Below are positions 1 through 12,136 of a DNA stretch of 64,000 nt, piece by piece (the first letter of the stretch is position 1; each line of letters starts with the position of its first letter). Source of the DNA: Margaritispora aquatica (taxonomy: Eukaryota; Ascomycota; Leotiomycetes; Helotiales; Discinellaceae); the NCBI GenBank assembly GCA_007644065.1, contig VJWN01000008.1, forward strand, positions 746,411 through 810,410, in the 5' to 3' direction. The position numbers were made by a program, and so were the translations under genes. Below the pieces are notes generated by a model. It had not been told where the DNA came from and searched no databases. It saw only the letters and a list, made by a program, of their open reading frames with translations.

Positions 1-625
1 CTTGAGACATACAATGTCAGTAATGTGACTATGAGACGCAACCCAAGTTCGTGGTACTTGTACATACAGGTATAAAATCTGGATACTCGCAACCCTCTTT
101 CTTCTCAACAGTCGTATTTGTCATGTTGAGATGGTCGCGGACCCAGACACGGTAGGTAGAATAGTCCTTCGTATCTGACATATCATCCAAGTTGCATTCT
201 GTGTCATAGCTACACGCTGTTACAAATTTGTAGTACAATTTGGAGAGCTACACTCACAGGTCCTTGACACAGTACGCAACTCTCATGGCCAGATCCAGCC
301 ATGCGTCCTGCTGCGACGTTGATTTAGGACATGTTTGAAGTGTCGAGATATGTTCTTTGCACGTACTGCTGACGAGCTATGAAGATGGTTAGATTGACTT
401 CTCTAGTGTTTTTGCATCATTACAACTAACCTCATAAAATTGAGGCACGGAAAGTGTGGCCTTTTTTTCAACTATTGTCGCTGTATTATTTAGATCCATT
501 GAAGTGTTTGAGTAGAACGGCCCACGACTGCCTGCCCCTGTGACAGTCGGAGCCGTCCCATTGCTTTGGCCACTTGCAGTGGAAGCCAAAATACCTAAGC
601 AAAGAAGTAGAACGGTGCAATGCAT
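1..625 (-). CDS. Small secreted cysteine-containing protein, partial (runs off the left edge)
   Basis: Function not recognised. The start at 625 opens a typical signal peptide (MHCTVLLLCLGILASTASGQ, likely cleaved near residue 19-20). Exons 625..431, 376..258 and 209..about 69 keep phase through a GTTAGT donor and a GTGAGT donor. A further GTATGT donor near 69 suggests another exon beyond position 1. The mature part has an Asn/Thr-rich stretch with several N-glycosylation sequons (NGT, NTS, NNT, NMT, NTT) and at least five cysteines. Their spacing does not fit CFEM or hydrophobin patterns I know. By inference it is an extracellular or wall protein, possibly effector-like. The 3' end is not in the window, so length and domain remain open. 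Confidence 0.6.
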
Positions 626-2041
626 TGTAATAATGTCATCTCAAGACTCTCTTAATTTTTATATGAGATTTTTAATTCTCATGAGGGAAGAAAGACGATC
701 GGAAGCAAGATTAAGTGCGACAGCCAGGTCATTTACCTACTCTTTACTCCATATTGTGTAAGGCGCCAACACTGGAAAGCTTTCTTTGGTTTCAGAGATT
801 TCCAATTTGGAGCTCGAGGGTTCTCAGCCCTCCAGCCATATCTGCAGTATTTGACTGTTTTTCGGGCTGCATCTACCGTATGGTTCGATAATGAATCGAA
901 CTGTGTCAGGGGAATCTCCACATTGGCGAGGCGAAATGCAGGTCCCACGTACACGAGTGTGCCGAGTTGAGGCTCTTTTTATCGGTGGCGGTAATTTGCG
1001 GATATTTCCGTGTGGATTTGTGCTTCTTCCTATCCCTGAACTTGATACGAAGGTACAGCCATAAATCCCTTTGCCAAAAGCAAAGGGGAGATTGATTCTA
1101 AACTTTACCTAAGCTTTCCTATATGAAATATATAATTTCAATATAGAGACGCGGGTTTTAGATATTTCAGGGCATAACTCTCGCCTTACGGAAACCCCTA
1201 TACGTCTATTAGTACTTTTATAAGAGAAAAGGAAGAATAACTGTAATAGAATAGAAGTGAATATAACTAAATACTTGTAATAAATATGTCAGTAGCTAAA
1301 AGCCGTTTTTTATTATTTATCTTCTTTCATTTAAATAAGATTATACGCTTTATATAAGTTTAGTTTAATAAAGATCTTATTGCTTTAAAGCTAATCTTTC
1401 AATTCGCTGATCTCCTAAAGATATTCGATACAGTGTCTCGTACTGGGTAATTCTCGCTAACATATTTGAGACCATTTTCATAACTCTGGACATTGCATGC
1501 TCGCTATCTATATATCGAGCGAGATGTCCATTATCTAACCCAGGGCTTGTTTCAATAACTTTAGTTGTCTCACTACCCTTCTCGCTTGGAGTTCACTTGA
1601 AGATCATCCGCGGGAATAGGACCAAAGAAACATCAAGCATAATCAGGAAATTCGACATAGAAACTTGAAATTTAACCAGAATACAAGAGCCGTAAGACTT
1701 TCCTTGCTCTTGTCATATCGGCTATTCGGCTGCACATTTTTCTATATACCCACCCAGATTCGAAGACGGTACGACAGTACGTACCAAGAGCAACAACAGA
1801 TACGCAACCTTCGCTTATTATTATCATTCATCACCGCATTACAATGCATCACAACTCAAAATCCAACACCAAAGGGTATACCCAAGGCAGCAAACAAAAC
1901 CCAAACAACAGCCTGTATGGTAAGTTTAGGAGGGCAATATCTACGTCAAAGTCAGCGACACATCCATCAAGACCCCAGACTCCACTGCCAGCGGAACCTC
2001 AAATTGAACTCAAGAATAGTAGAAGGAATAAAGAAAGAAAC
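626..2041. other. Intergenic, AT-rich in the middle
   Basis: I see no convincing gene here. About 1080-1440 is strongly AT-rich, with many TA and TTTA runs and no open frames. Such sequence is common in old fungal repeats mutated by RIP, but no transposon is recognisable, so this is only a suggestion. Forward ORFs around 1665-2138 and 1844 onward overlap the membrane-protein gene on the other strand and look like shadows. Confidence 0.5.
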
Positions 2042-2938
2042 TCACTCTTCAGGAAACTCCCTCAGATACCCATCCCAAAACACCCAATTACACCCCAAAG
2101 CGACAGCAATAATCACTACCAAAATCCACCCCCCATAGTCGAGCCATCCACAAATGCGTCCTCCATTCACCCCTCTTGCCTCATGATCCATATGATCTCC
2201 ATTTCCATACCCACCACTCACACCATCCTTCCTCCCCTTCCTCCCGCCACAACAAGAGCAAAGTGCAAACAGCACCAACAAGCACGAAACCCCAAACAAA
2301 GCCACCCACCCCAGGGACGCGATGACCATCTCGGAATTCCCCCACGTTTTGCTCCTCGGCGACTCGATGCCCTGGTCCCGAAGTTGCTTGCCATGGATGT
2401 TCGCAATGATGAGCGTGTACAGGCTGATGGCCTGCAGAGCGAGCTCCGCGAACCCTTGCGTGTATGCGAAGGAAACCCAATACCGACTCCAGTGCTGGCG
2501 TCCATAATCTCGTCTCCCGGCCCACGGGACGGTCAGCAAGGCGGACAGAAACCACGTTATCCTTGGCCGAGTCGTGTAGAAGAGAACCACATCCGCGACG
2601 GAGAACAGCTCCCCGTACCCGGGTGTTTTCGTCATGATCGTAGCGTTTATGGCATTCGCAGCAAGGTTGAACCCGACGGGGAGCATCCAGAGGAAGCGAT
2701 AATGTCTTGCGTCTGGGTTTTTGCCAAAGAGGCCGAAGCTGATTTTTTTCATAAGCTTTTGGTTCCCGAGGAGGATGCTAATGATCGCGACTATGGTGTT
2801 GACTACTATGAATGTGGTGAGGATTTGAGGCCGAGAGGGGCATTGTGAGGTTATTCGATCGTTGGGTGCTATTGTCCAGGGGAAGGGACGGAAGTAGGTG
2901 GGTGTCTCGTGTCTGGACCAGACTGTCGTCGAGGCCAT
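2042..2938 (-). CDS. Six-pass membrane protein, conserved fungal type of unknown function
   Basis: A single-exon reading frame of 298 residues from the ATG at 2938 (context CAATCATGG). An in-frame upstream ATG at 3109 would add 57 residues, but the MASTTV start has the better context. I see about six hydrophobic segments: near residues 28-45 (TTFIVVNTIVAIISILL), 68-88, 95-120, 150-172, 193-220 ending in a CSCC cluster, and near the C-terminus (GGWILVVIIAVALGCNWVFW). A Gly-rich hydrophilic loop sits before the last one. The short cytosolic/lumenal stretches carry no enzyme motif. It resembles anonymous membrane proteins found in many filamentous ascomycetes; I cannot assign a transport or signalling role. 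Confidence 0.7.
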   Translation of the reverse strand: MASTTVWSRHETPTYFRPFPWTIAPNDRITSQCPSRPQILTTFIVVNTIVAIISILLGNQKLMKKISFGLFGKNPDARHYRFLWMLPVGFNLAANAINATIMTKTPGYGELFSVADVVLFYTTRPRITWFLSALLTVPWAGRRDYGRQHWSRYWVSFAYTQGFAELALQAISLYTLIIANIHGKQLRDQGIESPRSKTWGNSEMVIASLGWVALFGVSCLLVLFALCSCCGGRKGRKDGVSGGYGNGDHMDHEARGVNGGRICGWLDYGGWILVVIIAVALGCNWVFWDGYLREFPEE

Positions 2939-5338
2939 GATTGACGACGATGGCGATGTGTAGCTGGTAGTTTTAGCTGTCGACTGAATCAAGTTTGATT
3001 CAAAGATGTAAATCCAAGTGAACCTTTGAGGAAGAAAGCATGCAAGTATCAAGGTTTTTAAAGAGATACAACACCAACTGCTTCTATTCAGCCACCCGAC
3101 CCTGAACAACTAAAGTAGCACATTTTCACCCAACGCCTAGAACGCCATCCAAAAGTTCTCCAGTCCTCAAGGTGTAAAATCAATAACCAAGAGTGTTGAT
3201 ACAATGAAACGTCGATCTAGTGGATCTTTTCGACAAAAGGATAAAAAAAACACGTTAATTATTGGCTGCGGCATTCTGTGTTGTAACAGCCACAACGTCT
3301 TGGTAAACGGGAAAGGCATACTTAAGCGAATGTAATTGACGAAAAGAGGAAATAAGCGATAGATATGACCTATAAATAAAATGCTGCAAAATGGCTCACC
3401 GATCGTTTCATTCTGCTGTTCTGACCCCCAAAGAACGGCGGCCAAACTCCGCCGGATTTCGAGGTTAGAACAGCATTACTTGGATTGATAAAGTAAATAT
3501 ACAGTTTGTTGTGTTCCAATAGTCAAGGTAGATTCTGTTGTCTTTTACCAATATTTAAGAGCTGTTCTATAAAGCCCGTGATTGTATCTAAAATTAAAAC
3601 GTTGCAAAAGAATAAGCCATATAAGAAATTATTTAATTGTCCAACTATCGTGAATTTCCGTCGCTTAAATGGCTAGATAAATTGTTTCTATACTGTCTGG
3701 GAGATCTAAATGTACAATAACACCTAAGTTTTAACTCTATTAAGCGGACGGCTTCCCTAACTTCTTTTCGCTTTATATACACGATAAACCATCGATGTGC
3801 TGCCGATTTGCTTCCTACGTCTTAAGTATGCCGTTCTTCAAATCCAGTTTTGCGGAATTTCATTCCTGGCTTCTACAAAACTATATTTCCACCTCTCCCA
3901 GTAGTCTCGAGTCGAATAAAGCTATCCACGGGTGTTCGTGGGAAGAAGTAGCAACGACAACATAAGTAATGAGGAGTTTTCTATGATATTAAGGTGATCG
4001 AGAATCTATACACCAGTCTTCCTTGCAATCGTTGATTGTGCTCCAAAGACCCTGGCTAAAATCTAAGATATCTTTCATATAACAGGAGGAAGAAATTGAG
4101 TTTGTAGAAAAGCATCCACGATAATTAGTGAGCCGTTTGACTTGTAGTTTACCTTTGAAGCTGGCGTCGAAGACTTTGGAGTTTGATAAGAAGGAGGTTT
4201 GGTTGAATGGATATTTAACAAGATTCGAGCTCACATAGTACGGAGTTCAATCTAAAATGCAAACAAACTTCTACCAATCCCATAGGAGCTCTTTCTGTGG
4301 ACGCAATTGTGTGAAGCCAACTCTTTCTCTCCTCACTCTCCACGACAAAGAACTACCTGCATCATTGTCACCCGAAGAGTAAGCATCTTCTGAATTGCAA
4401 AGAACTGTCATTGTCAGTTTACACTATCTGCTGCTATCAATACATTTATAAGCTCAGGATGTGCAGTTTGAAGCTCCTCACTGCAAAAAAGGCCTTGCTA
4501 AAAGCTGTACTATCTTAAGATCAATGAGTTTTTAGTCACAAAGATAAAAATCAATGAGTTTAGGCTCCTCTGGATTTCTTGGGTTTGGGGGACCAAGCCC
4601 AGTATAAAGTCAAGCCTGATGCTGCTCACGACTTTCACGATATCGATAATCGACGCAGAATGGAGCGCTTTCCAAGCATCTGTAATTAGTTTTCACTACC
4701 AGCCACTATATCTTGTCTCGTTACTAATCAAGCTCTTCTACACCAATAGGTAATGTAGAGATTGGTTGCTGTTTCCCTTCGAAGCGATCGAAGCGTATAT
4801 TGTGTTTGATGAGTTGCCAAACAATGACAACAGAACACTCCTTGATAGCCAAAAACCCAATGACAAAGAATGCCATCTACATAACAAGTCATGAGTATGC
4901 AAATCTCGAAATGTCCTGAATGTAACGAGAATGGCAGCGTTTAATGAACTGTCAAAAGGTCTTCTATAAAAAGTTCAAAATGCACTTCCTTGTTTTGCAA
5001 ATTGAGCGACATAGAAAGTTGTTGCTTATTGCCACGAAATGAATACCAATACCCGAGACACACTTTAGTGACAAACAAGAACACTCTCACCTTCGTGTTC
5101 TGATGAATCATAGGAAGAGCAAGCGGAAGTCTAGTAGATAAAACGCGAATTCCCCCCTCAACTTCTTGATAATCTTAGCATTATAATGTATCAATACAAC
5201 TATTTACTAATAAATTATTCTATATGAGCATCTCATTGACCATCTGAGCCTATGGGAAATCTTCGACATTCCGTATCATTATTCATATACAAAGGGTACA
5301 CTGCAAAGCCAATGTTCACATAACCCTAACACCCTTAT
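2939..5338. other. Intergenic, no gene seen
   Basis: About 2.4 kb upstream of the membrane protein and downstream of the F-box gene. Only short frames occur, such as an 81-codon minus frame at 3989-4234, and none has a recognisable protein or coherent splice partners. The word ATCAATGAGTTT is repeated about 30 bp apart near 4520-4560. Nothing else stands out. Confidence 0.5.
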
Positions 5339-7137
5339 TTAGTCCGAGTCCGACTCATCTTCCGAGTCTGCTTCCCGGAACAGTACAAAATCGAACTTAC
5401 CACCTGTAACCTTTGCTACAAGACTATCCTTGATGGATTGCTGCTCTTCCTCCGTGAATGGATTCTCGGTTCTCTGATTCATGACAGAGAGTAGTAGATT
5501 TTGATTAGTATCTTGAACCGTTGAAATGTACGCCAGGATGCCGTTAGGAGTGAACGACGTCAAAGCTTGGACGTTCAGAGTGTGAAGATGATGCAAACCT
5601 GACATAGAAGGCCAGATACTGTCATTGACATCGTATCCACCAAAGTCAAACGTTCTCAACTGTTTGAGTTCAGTGGCCAGACTTATGATCTCAGAACTAC
5701 GGAAGTATTCAGATATCATGAGGAGTTTGAGTGTCTCTAGCCTCTTTAACTGAGTTAATGAAGATATCATGGTATCGATGTCATCCCTGATAACTGTTAG
5801 CGATGAAAGATTTAGCAATCATTTGTACTCGCCTCCAACCTCCCTCTGGGTCGCCTTGCAGTATTAATGATTCAAGCGAGGTCTGGCGTGCTAAAGTTCG
5901 ATGAAATTCTTGGTTTGAATGCAAGCTATAGCCATACAACTGAAGTCCTCTGAGCTTTACTTCATTATTTGCAAATAGGCGACTGAGAATTGCTGGCCCA
6001 CTGACAAGCTTTTTGAATGATAACTCTCGAATATTCTTGCAACGACTTAGCCACGCGACAGTCTCGAGAAAGATATCGTTTTCTGTTGCCTCGAGATTGA
6101 TCAGACCATCAGCATCGGCTATTGCCAATTCATTGAGGCTATCACAGCCTTGCAAGAGAGACAGATTCTTAATGCCAGCTGACCTTAACCCGTCAAGCTT
6201 GAGAACTCTCAAAGACTTCGAATGGTTCTTGAGAGATAATAGAGATTCGGGTCCGATGGCATTTGCTCCAATGGCATTGAACGACCGAAGAGTGTTCTTA
6301 CGCAATGATCCAAAGAAAGACGAAAGACGATGATCTGCATCAGAACCTGTACACTGGTAGAATGTAATATCGTCAAAATGAAAACAACCTGCTGCGATTG
6401 CACTGCCTAATTCATCACTGAGTGCACATCCATCCCACAATGTGAGTGTCCGGAGATTTGAGAGACGTTTTGTCCAGATCAAAAGAGCACCAGCATCTAT
6501 TTCTCCAGTGAGCTCTTCTACTGTAGTCAAAGCACTGTGCTCCTGCGCGCTCTGGCTAATATAGGTTGTGATGGATTCACCAATAAGTCGTAGAATTTTC
6601 GGGATATCGAGTCGCATGTATGCCTTTTTCTTAGCCCCTCGCATCTTCTGTTTCATCGGTGTGTCTAGAACGTCCAGGAAAACTGCCATATCGTCTGCAA
6701 AAAACCTATCCATAGCAGCCTCACGAAACAATGGATCATCTAGCAGGTCTTTGAGAGTGCGAAGGTCCAGTGAGCGGATATAAAGGCAGTATGGGTACAA
6801 TGTAAGTCCAAGGCTGGATCGAGTCATTGACCTCCATTGCAAAGCCCACATTGAGATTGTCTTCATTTGTGACGATTTTCGAGTATCATATGTAGACATT
6901 CTGCTAATTTGCTGGTCATTGCCTTCACTGTTGATGATGGGTGACCGATTGTGGATTCTGGAACTACTTAGTGACTGGTTTCATTGTACAAGAATACACA
7001 TACCGGTAAAGCCATAGTAAAGCTGATCCCGCGAGTGACTTGCCTGTCAAAGCACATTTATAGAGGGTATCAAAATCATTCTTGTTTCCAAGCTCTTCGC
7101 AAATCATCAGCAAAACATCCGCTGGAAGAGAAAGCAT
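5339..7137 (-). CDS. F-box / leucine-rich-repeat protein
   Basis: Probable substrate receptor of an SCF ubiquitin ligase; target unknown. Exon 1 (7137..7004) encodes an F-box-like start, MLSLPADVLLMICEELG, then YKCALTGKSLAGSALLWLYR. A GTATGT intron joins exon 2 (6957..5840) in phase, giving LYRIHNRSPIIN. The body shows repeated LRR-like units, for example LSNLRTLTLWDGC, SLRVLKLDGLRSAG, CDSLNELAIADADG and TSLESLILQGDPEG. Exon 3 (5793..5339) continues with LEL-type repeats and ends in an acidic tail (EADSEDESDSD). The last intron is the weak point. I favour a 46-bp GTTGGA...CAG intron (5839-5794), but a GC-AG alternative about 10 bases further along also keeps the frame. Predicted length is 568 residues. 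Confidence 0.75.
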
Positions 7138-7463
7138 CTTTGCTGAAGCTTTGGATGCGAGAATGGCAAGCTATCAAAAATTGAAAAACAGATGTAAATA
7201 AAATTTAATTCAAGTATGTACAGAGGATCTGCGAACTAATTGTACTTGGTGGGCCTGGAGAAAAATTGGATGCGCCATGTTGACATTGAAGCCTGGTGGC
7301 GGATCAAGAACCTACGCGGGGCAAGCTCCACCGGAGACGCGACTTTTGGCGTCAAGTCCTCCATCACCATCACGAAGTCACTCGCAAGAAAGAAGTTACA
7401 CAAACCTAACCATTTAGTATGGTCTTGACATCTTCGGCCTTTGAGTAATTGTAAGTTCGTATC
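7138..7463. promoter_or_regulatory. Shared divergent promoter, F-box gene / RAD9
   Basis: About 325 bp between two divergent start codons. It must carry both promoters. I see no distinct motif that I would name. Confidence 0.4.
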
Positions 7464-9085
7464 ATGGCGATTCTGAACTTCACGCTCAATCCTGAAGCGC
7501 TTTCCAAGCTTCACGATGCTCTGGTGTGTCTCGGGAAGTTCAGCGAAGCTGTCTCAATAGAAGCATCTCATGACAAGGTTGGTAATGCATGAGATTGAAG
7601 AGAACTCATACTCATGTTATACAGCTTTTGTTGACTGCTTTGAACTCATCGAAAACGGCTTATTCTTCTTTTACTTTTGGAAGCAAGTTCTTCTCTAAAT
7701 ATGTCTACAAGCCTGTGAGATCCAGCAACCGAGTGCAGGAGAAATTCAATTGCAGAATCTACAACAAGGTGATATGTACTTGATTCTCTTAATATTCTCA
7801 TGTGCTCATGCATTCAGGCTCTCTTGTCTGTCTTCAAAGGGCGAATTGTTGACCCAAGCCGAGAACGAGATACCGCAATCGATAGATGTGAGGTCGCTGT
7901 TGAAGATGGTGAAGGTAAATCAAAGAGTCGATTTGTAATCAAGATTATTTGCAGGCATGGTAAACTCACTCTGACTCCTTCAAAGGTAATTGCTGAATAT
8001 CACTAGGTATTATCAAGATTCATCGATTGACTTTCGAGTCTGTTGCGCCTACGCATGCCTTATTCGTCAAGGAGAGTGCACATAACAGGTGGGCAATTTC
8101 GTCTAGAGCTCTGCGTGAATTCGCAGACCACTTTGGTCCTGGAACAGAGCAGCTTGATATCTACTCTGAGGATGGGCGTGCTAGTTTCACAAGCTTTACT
8201 GAGAAGATCATGGTTGGTAGTGGTATGTTTGCGATTTTATTCCTACGCCATCAACAGCTAATTGAAAGAGAAATTCTCAAACAGCCTCTACATACGACAA
8301 TTGCCATTGATACACTTGAATTTGGCGAGTTTGCAGTGGAAGAAAAGCTGCATATTGTCATCAGTGTAAAAGATTTCAAAGCCATCGTTGCACATGCTGG
8401 TATCACTAATACTATGGTGAAAGCCTTATACTCACATCCATCGAGCCCAATGCAAATTACATACAATGAAGAGGGCGTATCATGCGAGTTCATTTTGATG
8501 ACCATTGGAGAGTCTAGAGGCGCTACAGCCACTCCGGTACCAAATGTAAGACAGGTATCGAAGAGGCCAGCATCTAAGCAACCTCTGGAGGCCACACCGG
8601 GATCGAAAAGAGTCGCTTCAGAGATGCCACCTCCACCTGCTCCAAGTATTGGTCGTGGTGCGAAGCCAAGCTCATCAAATGAGGCAGCACCTCCACCACA
8701 GCCTAGCTACGACCCCGACTCGCTCTTTATGCCCATGGATAACAACGATGATCAACAATGGGATCCAGCACCGTTCGATGGCGACGACGACGAAATGCTA
8801 TTGTGGAATGACAACATGGATACCCGAGTATGTACTTCCACGAGGAGTTCAATTAATGCTAACTTCCTCTAGAATGTTGTAACCATAGGTTCGGCTCGCC
8901 AGGCCTCCGGATCCGCCAGCGCTATTCAAAACATCAATAATGTTGCAAGAGAGAAAGATCTCAGTGCAGATCCTAATTTGACACAGCGTTTGTCGCCAAC
9001 ACAGAATGTCTCGCAGGTATGTGTTTTCCTTGAGAATGTCGATCTGTACTAACCGTCACAGGCTAAGGGTCTTTTCGATGATTGA
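7464..9085 (+). CDS. RAD9: DNA damage checkpoint clamp subunit Rad9
   Basis: Rad9 forms the 9-1-1 ring with Rad1 and Hus1, loads at damaged DNA and activates the Mec1/ATR checkpoint. Seven exons: 7464-7577, 7625-7768, 7818-7959, 8007-8222, 8271-8827, 8873-9016 and 9062-9085; 446 residues. The start MAILNFTLNPEALSKLHDAL is the usual Rad9 opening. The PCNA-like fold continues through KSRFVIKIICRHG, HRLTFESVAP and VEEKLHIVISVKDFKAIVAHA. The C-terminal third is a low-complexity Pro/Ser/Asp-rich tail, where Rad9 is normally phosphorylated, ending AKGLFDD. The 48-bp intron at 8223-8270 is a multiple of three and has no stop; removing it restores the conserved EILKQPLHTTIAID block. The last exon is only 24 nt. 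Confidence 0.92.
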
Positions 9086-9226
9086 GATATACATCAACAC
9101 CAAGGCCGAAAGAAGAACTGATCTTCAAAGAAGATATCCCAGGGAAGATGCTGACTTTGGTCGCTACAATCGCACTGATTTGGGGTTGATTATCATAGCT
9201 GACATTTCTCGAGACAACCCATTGCT

Positions 9227-10306
9227 TCACGAGCTGATGCAAATCCAGCTTGTCGCACATCCGGCTCCGATGCTAGATATCTTGCTCCCAGGAGGCAGAT
9301 ACTGAGATGATGCGACTACATTAAATCTCCCTTTCACATCTCCGTTTGTCGTATCTGGTCCGCAATTCCCGTGCTCTCCCCAACCCCATGCCAAAACATT
9401 CCCATCTCTTGTGAGTGCTAAGGCATGTTCACTCCCTATAGCGATTTGGTCAAGAAGCGGAAGTTCTGGTGGAGAAAGTTGTCCATGGTCATCTCTTCCC
9501 CATGATAGGAGCCTACCGTCATGCTGTAAAATAAAAACGCTTCCCCAGCTTGCGCCTACGTCCTTCCACCCCAAGATACTTTTCGGTGCCTCTGATATGA
9601 CGTTCCATTTATTTGAGCCAAGTACAATATGCTGGCCTTCACTTGAATGACCTAGAAGATATGTGAACTCTCTTCCGCATACGGCTCGAACGACCTTGAA
9701 GGTCAGTCCAGTGATCTTGCGAGGCGTATAAACAATTCCTTGCGGTTCACCAAGTTGACCTTTTCGGCCGCTTCCCCATCCATACACATCTCCATTATCA
9801 AGAACAGCCACAACATGACTGACAGAAGCTGCTAAGTCAACCACCTCAGTATTTGGAGGTGGGAAGTCCTTGAGAAGTTGTGCTTTTGAGGATCGAAACA
9901 GAAGCTCTCCTTGGCCCAACTCCCCTTTGTTGCCAGTTCCAAAACTAAAGACTTGAGTTGCTTTCTGATTGTCATCTTCTAAAACAATCACAGAAGATTC
10001 CCAGGAAGCTGCACATAGAGCGATGGATTGTTGAGTGCTCTCGGCTGCGAGCCTGACTGTTGAAAATTGAATATCTGTAGACGCCGATTCGGTAGTTAGA
10101 CCACAAGCTCCACTTGTTGCATCTCCTGAACAGTATAGTGATCCAGTTGATAGTATGAGAGTGTGGTTCCCTCCAGCTCTGACCTGGACTGATGTGCCAA
10201 GAGATTCCTGTTCGAAATAGACTCCTTTAGGGACCGAAACATCTTGCTTGTGGCCAATTCCAAGTTGACCAGAGCCATTTGACCCTATCGCATACAGTGT
10301 GGTCAT
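9227..10306 (-). CDS. ATS1: RCC1-repeat protein, ATS1-like
   Basis: One uninterrupted frame of 359 residues. RCC1-type blades recur along its whole length: LYAIGSNGSGQLGIGH, VFSFGTGNKGELGQGE, VYGWGSGRKGQLGEP, LLSWGRDDHGQLSPP and VLAWGWGEHGNCGPD. The size and opening fit yeast Ats1, the Kti11/Dph3 partner that feeds electrons to diphthamide synthesis and links to Elongator-dependent tRNA modification. That assignment rests on overall resemblance; other small RCC1 proteins cannot be excluded. The gene converges on RAD9 with 141 bp between stops, and its start faces RPL7 across a 215-bp promoter. Confidence 0.75.
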   Translation of the reverse strand: MTTLYAIGSNGSGQLGIGHKQDVSVPKGVYFEQESLGTSVQVRAGGNHTLILSTGSLYCSGDATSGACGLTTESASTDIQFSTVRLAAESTQQSIALCAASWESSVIVLEDDNQKATQVFSFGTGNKGELGQGELLFRSSKAQLLKDFPPPNTEVVDLAASVSHVVAVLDNGDVYGWGSGRKGQLGEPQGIVYTPRKITGLTFKVVRAVCGREFTYLLGHSSEGQHIVLGSNKWNVISEAPKSILGWKDVGASWGSVFILQHDGRLLSWGRDDHGQLSPPELPLLDQIAIGSEHALALTRDGNVLAWGWGEHGNCGPDTTNGDVKGRFNVVASSQYLPPGSKISSIGAGCATSWICISS

Positions 10307-10521
10307 CTTCCAGTATTACTGCTGAAAATGTTATAGATGTAGTAAGTTACAAGTCATCGTCCTGGAAGAATGGAATATAGGTCATGTGATGTCGGTTCCA
10401 AAATTGGTTAGGCTCGAGCTAAGCTCGTTAGCGCACCAGCCATCCACAGAGCATTTTCCAAATCTCGACTTCGAACTTTTTTCAATATCGACAACCCGAC
10501 AACCTCGACAACACCGCCACG
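10307..10521. promoter_or_regulatory. Compact divergent promoter, ATS1-like / RPL7
   Basis: Only 215 bp separates the two starts. The RPL7 side ends in a CGACAAC-rich leader (about 10490-10520) directly before the ATG, a common look for highly expressed fungal genes. No further element is claimed. Confidence 0.4.
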
Positions 10522-12136
10522 ATGCCTGCTCAAGCAACTACGTATGTGACCCTCTACCCTTCGAAGAGCTGAATGTCCGCGGTGGACTCTGTTTTAGTCG
10601 TTCGTCCATTCGCTGGAACGCCATGATATCGCAAGATTGAACTGGCGGCCAGCTCGATTCTTCCTGAGCAGCTCCCTCTCACGACTTCAGGCTTCACAAC
10701 TTGCATCGCGAGAGATGCAGCACAGGGTTTTGAGGTTGAAGATTTTACTTCTCTTCTAAAATCATTGCCGCACACGACCAAGTACCGCCAACGCTTCTGC
10801 CATGGTGCGAACTAGTCAACGTGTCGTGCACACATCTTGTACTTAGTACGAGGTCTTGTTGGATGAGATACAAACTCAATTGGATTAGCAGCTTGTTTTC
10901 CGAAAGGAATTTCATCTGCATCCTCGAGTTTCTCACTGATTAAATTCATGCTTTCGAGTTAGCCACTGCGAGAATGCGCGTTTAGCTGCAGTTCCCAACC
11001 GGCGCTCTTCTCCATACTATGTATGCGGGACATCAGACTAATATCCAAACAGCAGCGTCGCTACCGTCGACCAAATTCTCGTTCCAGAGACCCTCTTGAA
11101 GAAGCGCAAGTCCCAGGAGAAGGCTCGTGAGGAGCGTTCCGCTGAGCTTGAGAAGAAGAAGAAGGTTCGTCATACTTTTTATACATACACAGGATGACAT
11201 TGGCACATCTACATGATGCATAACACCATTTTTGCGACTAGATACCTAGGTATCGATGTTGTCGCCAATTAACCATCTTTCGGGTCTGATTCTATGTTGC
11301 CAATGTCGCCTGTGTTGAGTTGTATCATATCAAGCTCAAGACTAACTGTCTTTCGCAGGCACAAAAGGAGAAGCGTGGCGTTATCTTCAAGCGTGCCGAG
11401 AAGTATGTTAAGGAGTACCGCGACCAAGAGCGTGAGAAGATCCGTCTCCTCCGCCTAGCCAAGCAAGAGGGTACCTTCCACATCCCAGCCGAGGACAAGC
11501 TTGTCTTTGTTATCCGTATCAAGGGGTAAGTAAATCACAGTACATCGCTCAATCCAATTCTAATAGCCACTCAGTATCAACAAGATTGCACCAAAGCCCC
11601 GCAAGATTCTCCAACTTCTCCGTCTCCTCCAGATCAACAATGGTGTCTTTGTTCGCATGACCAAGGCCACTCTCGAGATGTTGAAGGTTGTCGAGCCATG
11701 GATCGCATATGGATACCCCAACTTGAAGACCGTCCGCGAGCTCATCTACAAGCGTGGATATGGAAAGGTTGAGAAGCAGCGTATTGCTCTCACCGACAAC
11801 GCCATCATCGAGACTTCCCTCGGAAAGTACGGCATTGTCTGTATGGAGGATTTGATCCACGAGATCTTCACCGTCGGCCCTAACTTCAAGCAAGCTGCCG
11901 TAAGCATCCTCCATTCACTACCTGCCGGACCATGTTACTAACAACACTACAGAACTTCCTGTGGCCATTCAAGCTTAACTCACCAAACGGAGGTTTCAGA
12001 ACTCGCAAGGTGTGTTACGTTCTCCTCGGGAAATTTATTGATTACTGACATGTTCCAGTTCCGTCATTTCGTTGAGGGTGGTGACTTGGGTAACCGTGAG
12101 GAGAAGATCAATGCTTTGGTCAGACAGATGAACTAG
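10522..12136 (+). CDS. RPL7: 60S ribosomal protein L7 (uL30)
   Basis: Structural protein of the large ribosomal subunit. Six exons: 10522-10541, 11053-11164, 11359-11525, 11575-11899, 11953-12009 and 12059-12136; 252 residues, normal for eukaryotic L7. The first exon has only 20 nt (MPAQAT plus two bases) and is followed by a 511-bp intron, an arrangement often seen in ribosomal protein genes. The Lys-rich N-terminal extension ([20 protein letters not shown]) precedes the uL30 core, with [40 protein letters not shown] and the [23 protein letters not shown] end. A CAGCAG repeat at exon 2 leaves a one-residue acceptor choice (11053 or 11056). Confidence 0.97.

Noticed and set aside
1844..2848. 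334-codon plus-strand frame
   Set aside because: It lies antisense to the six-pass membrane protein, has a composition typical of a shadow of GC-rich coding sequence, and contains no recognisable domain.
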